From Flavobacteriales bacterium (GTDB lineage Bacteria; Bacteroidota; Bacteroidia; NS11-12g; UBA955): DNA of 64,000 nt. Shown in pieces: positions 27,383 through 36,188 of the stretch. The translations under genes and the position numbers were made by a program. A model generated the notes under the pieces. The model saw only the letters and a list, made by a program, of their open reading frames with translations. It ran no database searches and was not told the origin of the DNA. The stretch spans positions 1 through 64,000 of the forward strand of contig CANFLS010000001.1 of the NCBI GenBank assembly GCA_947447955.1, read 5' to 3'. Each line of letters opens with the position of its first letter. Positions within the stretch are counted from its first letter, which is position 1.

Positions 27383-27412
27383 AAAAAAGGCGATCTAACG
27401 ATCGCCTTTTTT
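27383..27412. terminator. Bidirectional terminator after gapA
   Basis: Perfect stem AAAAAAGGCGATC / GATCGCCTTTTTT with TAAC loop, between two convergent genes. Confidence 0.95.
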
Positions 27413-27429
27413 ATTTGGTAAATTCACTG

Positions 27430-28818
27430 TTATTGATTCATTGTTACTCCAACGTTTCCAGATAAACTTACCCTTACCAATATTTCTTTTTCTCTTGGTG
27501 AAATATCTGTAATGTTCAGTTTTTTCAAATTGCCTTTCAATGTAATTCCACCGTCGAGCTTCTTATTCAAAGATTCATTGATGCCCTTCTCAGCCGCATT
27601 TAAACTAGAAGTAATATCCACTACCATGGCTTCCTCCATTTTTTTACGAATGGTTTCATTTAACAACCATTTTGCAGACTTTAATAATAAATTCTGTGTA
27701 GATAAATCATATTGAACATTCTTCACGCTCACTGTTTTCTTTTCAGAATCGAATGCTGGATTTCCCAATAAATACAACGTACCTGATTTGCTTCCTATAA
27801 ATGCCACTTCAACACCCAACTTATCTTTTGCTGCGAAAAGTCGAATATTCTGAATAATAATAAAATCTTTACCAACCACAAACTTCTGTGTTTTCAAATA
27901 ACCCATTATTTGCTTCGACAAGGTATCGTAATTCATGCTAACGTCTGTGAATACTTGAAATCCATCTGAAGCCTTGTAAGGGGCTAAATTAGGCAAAGGA
28001 ACCAAAGGTGTTGTCCACTTTGTAGATTGAATCGCTGGGGTAGCTTTCAAACCTATAGAAAAACTCAATTTACTCTTGTTAAATGCCAAATCGCTCAACG
28101 ACAATTCCTTCGGTTGAATTTTCAAAAAACCAACATTAGGTACATAAATATCTTTTTGTAATTGATCAAATACTGGCTTAATAAAAGGCTTCAAGTCAAC
28201 TTTTGAAATTTCTTTATCTACCATTTTAGAAAGCTCACCAAAATAAGGTTTTACCCTATTTAACAATAGGTTCGTAACATCAAATCCGAAAATTACTTTG
28301 ATTGGATCAATTGGTTTAAGTTCTTGTATGGTAGTAACTGACTGAATTTTGTATGTTGGCAATAACTTAAACTTGCTTTCAATGGCAATTCTTGCTCGTT
28401 TCATTGGCTCATCCATTCCAATTTGAAATCCAACTGGTGGAGTAGCACATTGGTCCATGATACACAAAGGACAATATTCGCCTTTGGCTCCATATTGCAA
28501 ATCCAACGCCAATGATATTTGACCAATTCCACGTCCCTCGATAATAAAAGGAGATCTATTTAATTTATACTCATATCTCAAGCCTTGACAAGGTTTATCT
28601 TGTCCAGAAAAAGCTTTGTCTACTTTGTCATCTGCCATTTTGAAAAAAGGCATCAAGTCAATTTCCAAAGGAATATTCACTTGCGACACAACCACAGGCA
28701 AAGGTTTCACTTCAACCACCGCATTCATATCCATTGGCGGCTGTGGCTTAATGATTCCACACGACGAAACAACCGAAACAACTCCAGCTAAAAATATATA
28801 AAATTTATGCATTTTCAT
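27430..28818 (-). CDS. DUF4403 family lipoprotein
   Basis: The protein has 462 residues with a lipoprotein signal peptide: hydrophobic core then VVSSCGII (Cys about 20). The rest is a repeated beta/helix pattern with LPNLAPYKASDGFQVFTDV and a C-terminal IRKKMEEAMVVDITSSLNAA, resembling DUF4403 proteins, which may have a lipid-binding tubular (BPI/SMP-like) fold. Function unknown. The ATG overlaps the stop of the upstream T9SS cargo gene (TAATG); a perfect CAAAAATA box (minus-strand TATTTTTG) at 28826-28833 may add an internal promoter, though it lies in coding sequence. Confidence 0.75.
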   Translation of the reverse strand: MKMHKFYIFLAGVVSVVSSCGIIKPQPPMDMNAVVEVKPLPVVVSQVNIPLEIDLMPFFKMADDKVDKAFSGQDKPCQGLRYEYKLNRSPFIIEGRGIGQISLALDLQYGAKGEYCPLCIMDQCATPPVGFQIGMDEPMKRARIAIESKFKLLPTYKIQSVTTIQELKPIDPIKVIFGFDVTNLLLNRVKPYFGELSKMVDKEISKVDLKPFIKPVFDQLQKDIYVPNVGFLKIQPKELSLSDLAFNKSKLSFSIGLKATPAIQSTKWTTPLVPLPNLAPYKASDGFQVFTDVSMNYDTLSKQIMGYLKTQKFVVGKDFIIIQNIRLFAAKDKLGVEVAFIGSKSGTLYLLGNPAFDSEKKTVSVKNVQYDLSTQNLLLKSAKWLLNETIRKKMEEAMVVDITSSLNAAEKGINESLNKKLDGGITLKGNLKKLNITDISPREKEILVRVSLSGNVGVTMNQ

Positions 28819-31800
28819 TATTCTACAAAAATAGGATAACTAAGTAAACCTTTGTTTGTCATTACCTTTAAAAAGTAAACAGCAGAACTAAGATTCTTAG
28901 GTAATTCACATTCTAAAGTGCAATTATTTAATTGACCATCAATAATTTTACAATCTATTTTTCTTCCCAAATTATCATAAAGAATAAAGTTCAAAATTGC
29001 ACTTGTCGAAATTATCGTAAATCTATTTTTAACAGGGTTAGGAGAAATAGTTAAAAGTTCGTTTCTAATTTCATTCAAACTATTCAATTCAACCGCAAAT
29101 ACGCAGTTAAAAGTATCATTAATAGCAATTGAATCAACCCTACTCGACAGGTAGGTTGTTACATATTGAACGCCAACATCCATTAATTCTACTCTCTTTT
29201 TAAAGGTAATCCAAGAACTGTCTTTAGGAACAATAGAAGTAAATTGAACAGTATCACGATACCACACTTTTTGAGGGAATCCATTGGAAATCGTATAGAT
29301 AATATTTCCAGCCGAATTCACAGAATCTTGCCCAATATTTCTAAGCAAAACCCTTGGATACATACCTTGTTTGGTTTGATATATTTTATTTGCTTGTGGC
29401 GAATCAACATAGTCAATCATGATGTCTTTGTCTATACCAACTTCAAAAATATTGATTAACGTATCATTCAAAACATTGTTATCTTGTGGATGGAAGGTAA
29501 CCAAATAGACTTCGTAAAAACCAATTTGATTCAATTTTAAACCAATATTTACAAAACGACCTTTCGCTTGTCGTGGTGAAAAAGTATCTATAAAAATTGT
29601 AGAAGCATAAACAACTTTGTTTTTGTTTTTAATCAACAATTTCGATTGCACACCAACCAAACTATCGCGGCCTTGATTTTTAATCGCAACTTCTAATTTA
29701 TTCAATGTTTGACCAAAATAGTATTTGGCCTTTAATCCAATTATTTCCATTGGCAAAGCATCTTTTCCAATATCTGCCATAAACGTTCTTTCAATGGTAT
29801 CGTTCTTAACGTTCATATCGCCATTGTAATTGGTTCTGATTCTTATTTTGTATTTGCCCACAAACATTGGGTTAAATTTCTTGAAAAACGAAATAGATGT
29901 TTGGGCAGCGGTATCTAAATTTACATTTGAAATTGCATAATAAACTTGCTTTCCAGCATATTCAATTTCACAAACAACCGGACAATTATTTCCAGATTTG
30001 ATAAACCCATTGTTCTTAACTGTTGCACCAATTGTATATCCTCCAGTACCCATGCTCATTGTGTCAACAACCAAAATTTTGGTTGGCAAATAATCATTGG
30101 GCAAACCAATATTAAAAGTAGAAATCAATGTATCATTTTTAGGATAGATGTCAAACTTACCCCTAGAAGTAATGAAAACTTTATAAATGCCCTTTTTAAA
30201 GCATTTGAGGGACTTTGGCATCGCAATAGCCAAAACAGTGTAACCATCGATATCGGTTTTCACACTGTCGAAATAAACCACTTTATTTGTTGGGTCAAAT
30301 ACAGTTATTATAACTGGAATTTTAAATAACGACAAAATACCTTGGTTGTAAGCCTGAAATTTAATTGGAATCGAAACCCCTTGGTCATAATAACCGTTTG
30401 CCAATGGCGATTTCAATGAATCTAAACCAAAGTCAGTTTTCTTGTAAACAATTAACCATCTACGCTGAGTATCATTATACCGATACTTATCGGTTGCCAT
30501 TTCAGTAATAATTAACAATTCTAATTTGCCTGTATCAGTACATTTATAAGTTGGCCAATACATTATTTTTGACTGAAACTTCGGCAATGCAACCGTATTG
30601 ATTTTATTATAAATTACATTTTTACCTTTCAAAATAATGCATCGGGTATTGAAAGTGGGGGTATTGTCATATCCCATATTCATAATCGTTGCCAAAGGTT
30701 GCAATGTATCTTTAAGATATTCATAGGTAGTAAAATCAGCCACCGGTTCATGCATGGTTTTTACCATTACATCTTGTTTTAACCCCACATAAAATCTCCT
30801 TATTGCAGTGTCATTGTCCTTAATTTGATCATTCACAAGCCTAGAAATGATGAACAACCTGTATTCACCAAGTTCGGTAGGATAAAAGGTTTTAGGAAAA
30901 GTATATTTTCTCTTGATATTTGGTGAGATGGTATCTCTTAACACCTTTCTATAAAGTCTAGAATTGGGACCCCAAATTTCACAGATAATGTTAATACTAT
31001 CTTTGGGCTTATAAGAGCCAATATTGCCAACGGTTCCAATTGGCGCCATTGTGTCTGCAACATATCTGTTGAAAGAATCCTTAGGGTAATCGGCCGAAAT
31101 CGCCGCAATGTCATAATCAGCTTGTAATCTCGGTTCAATAATAAATTTATAAGGCGCTCCAGGATTGAAATCTATCCAGTTTGTGTCGCCCAAAGGCTCA
31201 GCAAAGAAGAAAGTCTGAGGCCTAATTGGATCTTCATATTGAAATCCAAAACCAATATTGTTTTTATCTAATTGTCTAACTCCTACAAAAAAGGATCCTT
31301 TTACCTTAACTGGATTCTTCAAATCTAGAATGTAGGTTCCATTTACAGTTTTCAAAGAATCACTCTGATAAATTAACTTTCCTGGACGGGCTTTGATGCT
31401 ATCGTAACTCCAAATTCCAATTTTAAATAATAAGCCAGTACTTGAAAACATCACTGAAACTTGATTGATGGCTTTTGATGTATTGCTTTGAAATCTTGCT
31501 ACAAAATCTCCTTGAGTTCCACTAAAACCAATTCCGCCTGGGGCAGGACTTTGGGTTATATCTCTATAGCTATAGGTATTTTCGTTACCCAATCGGATAG
31601 AAGATTCCAAATTATTTGATGTATTTAGATCAACACATGAAACATAAATTGTATCGGTTCCTTTTTTAATTGGGTTCAATGAAGGAACATTGAAAAACCT
31701 TTGTTCACCCCTAGGCAAATCAATGGTGAAACTATCTTTTTGCTTGTTATTTCCTATTGAATATGTATAGCATTTAAATCCTTTAAGATCATTTTTACCT

Positions 31801-32534
31801 ACATTTTTAAGCAAAACTTTTACGCTATCGGGATTACCCAAAGGCAATGGAATTTTTCCCAAAGTATAAACTCCTTTCACATCACAATCTTTTGCAATTC
31901 TTGGATAATTAAAAATAATTGTGGGATGGTATTCTGTGCTAAAATTCAAACTATCAGCCAAGGTAGCACCAGATGTAAATTTTACTTGGTTTGGCGCATA
32001 ACCGGAAACGGATGAACTACTTTCAAAATAAAAATTATATGCTCCTTTCAAAGTATCCTTCTGGTTGAATTCTACCATTAAAACCAAATTTTCGCCTTTT
32101 GAGCTGTCATAACGGAACTTTTTAGAAAATGGCAATTTATAAAACGCCTCAACTGTACCAATGTGTTGCTTCGGATTTTGATTATAAATTTGTTGGGCAT
32201 TTGCAATTTCTGACAAAAAAGAGACTTTATTCTTACCAAAATCAGACCGAGAAGTGGTTGTAATCCACATTTTTAACCTGCTAGAAGTGTCAAATGCGGG
32301 TCCGTCTGTTCTAAAAAACTCCAATGATTCGATTGTATCACCATGCATTAAATTACCCAATTCCGATTTTGGAAAAATATAAGCAAATCGGCTGTAATAA
32401 TAACGGTTAACCGCCGATGTGCGCATGGGTCCCGCATAATTTCCAAGGTAGCTTCCGGTACCAATTTGAACAATTTGCCCGTTCAAATTGAACATGAAAA
32501 ATATAAAAAATAACCAAAAGAAACATTTCCGCAT
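28818..32534 (-). CDS. Large T9SS-secreted protein with CARDB-like repeats
   Basis: The protein has 1,238 residues with a signal peptide ending at NLNG/QIV. The body is made of repeated Ig/CARDB-like beta modules of about 110 residues (recurring GLxxDxxP, NxGxD, NDTxxxxFxVG patterns). The C-terminal about 80 residues are a type-A T9SS sorting domain: ISPNPVKNRF, LYDNLGRKI, LSSAVYFLKV. The protein is expected to be cleaved and anchored or released at the surface; its ligand is unknown. The -7 box ends 4 nt before the ATG. Confidence 0.85.
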   Translation of the reverse strand: MRKCFFWLFFIFFMFNLNGQIVQIGTGSYLGNYAGPMRTSAVNRYYYSRFAYIFPKSELGNLMHGDTIESLEFFRTDGPAFDTSSRLKMWITTTSRSDFGKNKVSFLSEIANAQQIYNQNPKQHIGTVEAFYKLPFSKKFRYDSSKGENLVLMVEFNQKDTLKGAYNFYFESSSSVSGYAPNQVKFTSGATLADSLNFSTEYHPTIIFNYPRIAKDCDVKGVYTLGKIPLPLGNPDSVKVLLKNVGKNDLKGFKCYTYSIGNNKQKDSFTIDLPRGEQRFFNVPSLNPIKKGTDTIYVSCVDLNTSNNLESSIRLGNENTYSYRDITQSPAPGGIGFSGTQGDFVARFQSNTSKAINQVSVMFSSTGLLFKIGIWSYDSIKARPGKLIYQSDSLKTVNGTYILDLKNPVKVKGSFFVGVRQLDKNNIGFGFQYEDPIRPQTFFFAEPLGDTNWIDFNPGAPYKFIIEPRLQADYDIAAISADYPKDSFNRYVADTMAPIGTVGNIGSYKPKDSINIICEIWGPNSRLYRKVLRDTISPNIKRKYTFPKTFYPTELGEYRLFIISRLVNDQIKDNDTAIRRFYVGLKQDVMVKTMHEPVADFTTYEYLKDTLQPLATIMNMGYDNTPTFNTRCIILKGKNVIYNKINTVALPKFQSKIMYWPTYKCTDTGKLELLIITEMATDKYRYNDTQRRWLIVYKKTDFGLDSLKSPLANGYYDQGVSIPIKFQAYNQGILSLFKIPVIITVFDPTNKVVYFDSVKTDIDGYTVLAIAMPKSLKCFKKGIYKVFITSRGKFDIYPKNDTLISTFNIGLPNDYLPTKILVVDTMSMGTGGYTIGATVKNNGFIKSGNNCPVVCEIEYAGKQVYYAISNVNLDTAAQTSISFFKKFNPMFVGKYKIRIRTNYNGDMNVKNDTIERTFMADIGKDALPMEIIGLKAKYYFGQTLNKLEVAIKNQGRDSLVGVQSKLLIKNKNKVVYASTIFIDTFSPRQAKGRFVNIGLKLNQIGFYEVYLVTFHPQDNNVLNDTLINIFEVGIDKDIMIDYVDSPQANKIYQTKQGMYPRVLLRNIGQDSVNSAGNIIYTISNGFPQKVWYRDTVQFTSIVPKDSSWITFKKRVELMDVGVQYVTTYLSSRVDSIAINDTFNCVFAVELNSLNEIRNELLTISPNPVKNRFTIISTSAILNFILYDNLGRKIDCKIIDGQLNNCTLECELPKNLSSAVYFLKVMTNKGLLSYPIFVE

Positions 32535-32538
32535 AATA

Positions 32539-32546
32539 CAAATGTA
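32539..32546 (-). promoter_or_regulatory. -7 promoter box (TACATTTG) of the T9SS cargo gene
   Basis: Perfect TAnnTTTG on the minus strand, ending exactly 4 nt before the ATG at 32534, predicting a nearly leaderless transcript. Confidence 0.7.
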
Positions 32547-32577
32547 ACCAATACAAAAATGATTTCCGTTATTTGCA

Positions 32578-33387
32578 GTGAAAGTGAAAAAATCAGAAAT
32601 TATAGAACAAATTTTTCAGAAGAAAAGCTACTTGTGTACTGGCTTAGATTCTGAAATTGGAAAACTCCCTATTTCCCTCGAAAAAAATGGAAAAGGATTG
32701 CTTGAATTCAATAAAAACATAGTTGAAGCTACCAAAGAGTTTAGCGTTGCCTACAAAATAAATACCGCATTTTATGAGCAATACGGGAGCCAAGGTTGGC
32801 AGTGGATGGAAGAAACACTGAGCTATTTGCCTCAGAACACTTTCAATATTGCAGATGCAAAACGCGGCGACATTGGCAACACGAGCAGCATGTACGCAAA
32901 AGCTTTCTTTGAAACCATGAATTTCGACGCTATAACCGTTGCTCCTTATATGGGAGAAGATAGTTTACGTCCCTTTTTAGAATTCAAAGACAAATATGTG
33001 ATTTGTTTGGCCTTAACCAGCAATGCAGGTCATGCAGATTTTCAACTGCAACAAACGGGCGAATTAAAGCTTTACGAAAGGGTTATCAATTCCGTTTGCA
33101 AATGGGGAAATCCAGATAATTTGATGTTTGTTGTGGGAGCTACCAGAGCAAATTTGGTAGGTGAAATTAGAACCATGGTTCCAGACCACTTCCTTTTGGT
33201 TCCAGGTGTTGGAGCACAAGGTGGATCATTAAGCGAAATCACTAAAGCTGCGGCAAACAAGGAAGTCGGTTTGCTAGTAAATAGTTCACGCGGAATTATT
33301 TATGCAAGCAATGAAGAAGATTACGCAGAAAGAGCAGGAGTTGAAGCTAAAAAATTAGCTTTAGAAATGAGCGCTTTGATTCAGTAA
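32578..33387 (+). CDS. pyrF: Orotidine 5'-phosphate decarboxylase (subfamily 2)
   Basis: This enzyme is the last step of UMP synthesis. The protein has 269 residues, the length of the larger pyrF subfamily. The catalytic Lys-Asp array is in IADAKRGDIGNTSSMYAKA; LLVPGVGAQGG and LLVNSSRGIIYA bind phosphate. GTG start, since no ATG is available between the divergent promoter region and the first conserved residues. Its 3' end overlaps the convergent coaE by 27 bases. Confidence 0.93.
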   Translation: MKVKKSEIIEQIFQKKSYLCTGLDSEIGKLPISLEKNGKGLLEFNKNIVEATKEFSVAYKINTAFYEQYGSQGWQWMEETLSYLPQNTFNIADAKRGDIGNTSSMYAKAFFETMNFDAITVAPYMGEDSLRPFLEFKDKYVICLALTSNAGHADFQLQQTGELKLYERVINSVCKWGNPDNLMFVVGATRANLVGEIRTMVPDHFLLVPGVGAQGGSLSEITKAAANKEVGLLVNSSRGIIYASNEEDYAERAGVEAKKLALEMSALIQ

Positions 33388-33954
33388 ATCTTGATGTATT
33401 TTCATCACTTGCTCTACAATTGATTCATCTCCATTGTTGTGAATGATGTAATTGCATTTTTTTCTCAATTCTTCTTGAGGGATTTGAGACTCAATAATAT
33501 TTTTTATGGTTTCAATGGGCAAATTATCGCGGTGAGCAACACGTCTTATCCGAGTTATTTCATCTGCCAAAACACCAATTACAATATCTACTGTTTTATC
33601 GGCACCACTTTCAAATAAGATGGCCGCTTCTTTTAAAACATAAGGTGAATTCTGGGCCTTTACCCAATTTTCAAATTGCTTAAATACCTTGGGATGGACG
33701 ATTGAATTTAATACGTGCCTGGATTTTTCTTGAGCAATGATATCTCTTATCGCCGGCTTATTCAATTCATTATCTGACAAATATATAGATTCGCCAAAAT
33801 TTTCAATTAATTCAGATTTTAAGTCAAAATCTGTAAAATACAATTGCTTCGCTTCGAAGTCTGCATTATAAATGGGTATTCCTAGTTCTGCAAAGACTTG
33901 ACAAACTGTTGATTTGCCACTGCCTATGCCACCAGTAATACCCACTTTCAGCAT
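33361..33954 (-). CDS. coaE: Dephospho-CoA kinase
   Basis: The enzyme phosphorylates dephospho-CoA, the last step of CoA synthesis. The protein has 197 residues; the P-loop GGIGSGKST starts at residue 8, and AAILFESGADK plus RVAHRD match the lid and adenine-binding parts. It is the last gene of the nusB-DUF1573-yajC-coaE group, 9 bp after yajC. Confidence 0.93.
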   Translation of the reverse strand: MLKVGITGGIGSGKSTVCQVFAELGIPIYNADFEAKQLYFTDFDLKSELIENFGESIYLSDNELNKPAIRDIIAQEKSRHVLNSIVHPKVFKQFENWVKAQNSPYVLKEAAILFESGADKTVDIVIGVLADEITRIRRVAHRDNLPIETIKNIIESQIPQEELRKKCNYIIHNNGDESIVEQVMKIHQDLLNQSAHF

Positions 33955-33963
33955 AAAAAATGA

Positions 33964-34281
33964 TTAATCTTTTGCAACTGGATAAGCAGCTTGGGTCATC
34001 TCCATGCTCACACCAGTTTTGTCAATTTTCATTTTACCTTCTTCAATGTCAATGATATAATGCTTTTCTGTTTCTACAGAAATTTTACCATAAACACCTC
34101 CGGTTGTAACAATGCTATCACCCTTTTTCAAAGACTCAACAAAAGCTTTCGCTTTCTTTTGACGGCGCATTTGAGGCCAAACCATGAAAAAGAACATCAC
34201 GCCCATGATTAACATTAAAACCACTGGGTTCATGCCACCTGGTGCGGCAGCTGCTTGTAAAATTATATTAGTTGTTTGCAT
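33964..34281 (-). CDS. yajC: Preprotein translocase subunit YajC
   Basis: The protein has 105 residues with one membrane helix (about 18-36, VVLMLIMGVMFFFMVWPQMRR) followed by a small cytoplasmic domain containing GDSIVTTGGVYGKI, the family signature. YajC associates with SecDF-YidC. It lies 3 bp after the DUF1573 lipoprotein gene. Confidence 0.93.
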   Translation of the reverse strand: MQTTNIILQAAAAPGGMNPVVLMLIMGVMFFFMVWPQMRRQKKAKAFVESLKKGDSIVTTGGVYGKISVETEKHYIIDIEEGKMKIDKTGVSMEMTQAAYPVAKD

Positions 34282-34284
34282 ATA

Positions 34285-34782
34285 TTAGTGACTATGATTG
34301 TTATTTGGTTGAGCCTCCTCAGTTGGAGCAGCATAGATATTGGCAACAAATTTCAATACTACAAGATCATTGATACAATCATCAAAGTAAACCGAAATGC
34401 TCTTTTCAACCAACGGATTTTCTGGTCCACCTTTTCCTGAGCTATTGAACGTGGCTTTGATTTTACCCGTGCCTCCAGGTTGAATTATTTCTTTGGAGTA
34501 TTCAGGAGTTGTACAACCGCATGATGCTTCCACTTTTGCAATTGAAATTGGCGCTTTACCCACATTTGTAAAAGTATAGGTGTGTTCTACAACTTCACCA
34601 TCAGTAATTTTACCAAAATTGACTACAGTGTCTTTAAATATGGCTTCACCCTTAGGACCCTGCGGTTTATTTTCACGATTGCTTTTTTCAATGTCTTCAG
34701 CATCCATTTCCTTAGACGTAGGACCACAAGCCATAACAGAGGCTGCAATCACAAGAATAAAATAAAACTTCCTTATTGTCAT
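34285..34782 (-). CDS. DUF1573 lipoprotein
   Basis: The protein has 165 residues with a lipoprotein signal (SVMACGPT, Cys about 19). The mature domain is Ig-like: FGKITDGEVVEHTYTFTNVG, IAKVEASCGCTTPEYS and GGTGKIKATFNS, the DUF1573 signature with its paired Cys. Function unknown, often found next to yajC in this phylum. It has its own -7 box in the 13-bp gap after nusB. Confidence 0.88.
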   Translation of the reverse strand: MTIRKFYFILVIAASVMACGPTSKEMDAEDIEKSNRENKPQGPKGEAIFKDTVVNFGKITDGEVVEHTYTFTNVGKAPISIAKVEASCGCTTPEYSKEIIQPGGTGKIKATFNSSGKGGPENPLVEKSISVYFDDCINDLVVLKFVANIYAAPTEEAQPNNNHSH

Positions 34783-34786
34783 ATTA

Positions 34787-34794
34787 CAAATGTA
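34787..34794 (-). promoter_or_regulatory. -7 promoter box (TACATTTG) of the DUF1573-yajC-coaE group
   Basis: Perfect TAnnTTTG on the minus strand within the 13-bp gap between nusB and the DUF1573 gene, ending 4 nt before the ATG. Confidence 0.7.
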
Positions 34795-34795
34795 T

Positions 34796-35734
34796 TTATT
34801 TTTCTCTCAATCCTCTACCAGTTTTTTGAATCTGGCCAGTTTTTTCTAATTGTATGCGTAATTTATCTAAAATACCGTTTACAAACTTGGAACTATTTGG
34901 CGTACTGTAATTTTTAGTAATTTCTAAATATTCGTTAATTGTAACTTTCACAGGGATTTCTGAGAAATAAAGAAATTCGGAAAGCGTTAATTTTATAATT
35001 AACAAATCAATTACTGCAATTCGTGAAGGATCCCAATTATCGGTAACTTCAGATACCATTGCTTCGAATTTTTCAGAATTGCGGATGGTATATTTCAGCA
35101 TATTTAATCCAAAAATCAAATCTTCATCGTTTAACGGTATAGAATCAGAAATAGCCAAATCTGATGTTTGCTTTGATACCATTATCGTTTTGTTTATCTC
35201 ACGCAACGTCATTGAAGCATCATCAGGCCAAGTGTGATTAATGTCTTCTAAAATCTCATTAAAATGCTCGTGTGAGTCAATAAATGAAAAGAATAGATTA
35301 TCTAAAAATTCCTTTTGTAACTGAAAATCCGGCTCTTCAAAAATTGAATAATCATTAACAAAATCCCATGTTAACATATTTTGAAACCAAGTTTCAAAAT
35401 GAATCACCATTTCATCCCAAGAAAATTTTATTTTTTCTTCAGTTAATAATACTTCTTGATGTATTTTTTGGATTAATGGGGTGTTATTTAAGATGCTATA
35501 AAGTTGAATTTTTTTAGCATCTGGATAGAACAAAGTACGTTCAAGCGCTAATTTTTCATTTAAAAATTGCTGAAGTTGATAAGGGAAATCGAGAAGAAAT
35601 AAATAAAATGCATGACTTTGGTGAATGCTCCCCTTTAAATTTTCAATAAATTGATACTCATCGTCAATATTGCTTTGCTTCCACGAATACAACGTTTGTA
35701 ACGTTTTTATTCTCACTAATCTTCTTGAAATCAT
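34796..35734 (-). CDS. nusB: Transcription antitermination factor NusB
   Basis: NusB binds boxA RNA with NusE in rRNA antitermination. The protein has 312 residues, about twice E. coli NusB (139) but usual for Bacteroidota, which carry a long insertion between the N-terminal RRLVRIKTLQTLYSW helix and the conserved C-terminal half (WDPSRIAVIDLLIIKLTLSE, KVTINEYLEITKNYSTPNS). The C-terminal 12 residues are basic. Confidence 0.9.
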   Translation of the reverse strand: MISRRLVRIKTLQTLYSWKQSNIDDEYQFIENLKGSIHQSHAFYLFLLDFPYQLQQFLNEKLALERTLFYPDAKKIQLYSILNNTPLIQKIHQEVLLTEEKIKFSWDEMVIHFETWFQNMLTWDFVNDYSIFEEPDFQLQKEFLDNLFFSFIDSHEHFNEILEDINHTWPDDASMTLREINKTIMVSKQTSDLAISDSIPLNDEDLIFGLNMLKYTIRNSEKFEAMVSEVTDNWDPSRIAVIDLLIIKLTLSEFLYFSEIPVKVTINEYLEITKNYSTPNSSKFVNGILDKLRIQLEKTGQIQKTGRGLREK

Positions 35735-35751
35735 CAGAACGTAATTTTGTG

Positions 35752-35759
35752 CAAAGATA
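35752..35759 (-). promoter_or_regulatory. -7 promoter box of nusB (TATCTTTG)
   Basis: Perfect TAnnTTTG on the minus strand, 17 nt before the nusB ATG. Confidence 0.7.
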
Positions 35760-35843
35760 GTTATTTTTAATCATTAACGCTTAAAAACGATTATAAACGT
35801 TTAATACACGACTAAGGTAAAAATGATTTGCTAAAGTTGTAAT

Positions 35844-36188
35844 ATGAACTTATCAAATATTCCGGAGCTAAACAATATAGCTTTAAACATTAGCTTAATG
35901 GCGTTAAATCAAAATAAAAACGACATCCATTCGAACTATAATTTGGGTGCTAATATTTTGAAAACAGCCATTGAAGTGAATTCACATTTACATCAAACCC
36001 ACAGTGAAAACAAACATGATCTTTCACAAGACATACTAAAAGCATTTGTAAAATGTAACCGATTAATGGCTTATATCATTCAAGCATTTCACAGAAGTGA
36101 AATTACCAAGGAAGAATACTTACACTTCGAAATTCAACTGAAAGACTTGATGTCGAGATTAGAAATTGCAATAGAGAGAATAAGTTAA
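35844..36188 (+). CDS. Small helical protein of unknown function
   Basis: The product has 114 residues, all alpha-helical in pattern, without signal peptide or membrane helix. It loosely recalls the 'four helix bundle' (S23-like) family but I do not recognise a definite motif. A TAAAGTTG box (one mismatch) at 35832-35839 ends 4 nt before the ATG. Its last four bases overlap the end of the convergent metalloprotease gene. Confidence 0.6.
   Translation: MNLSNIPELNNIALNISLMALNQNKNDIHSNYNLGANILKTAIEVNSHLHQTHSENKHDLSQDILKAFVKCNRLMAYIIQAFHRSEITKEEYLHFEIQLKDLMSRLEIAIERIS

Noticed and set aside
28826-28833. Perfect -7 box upstream of the DUF4403 gene
   Set aside because: Not listed as a separate promoter because it lies inside the upstream coding sequence and the genes are already coupled by a TAATG overlap; it may be chance.
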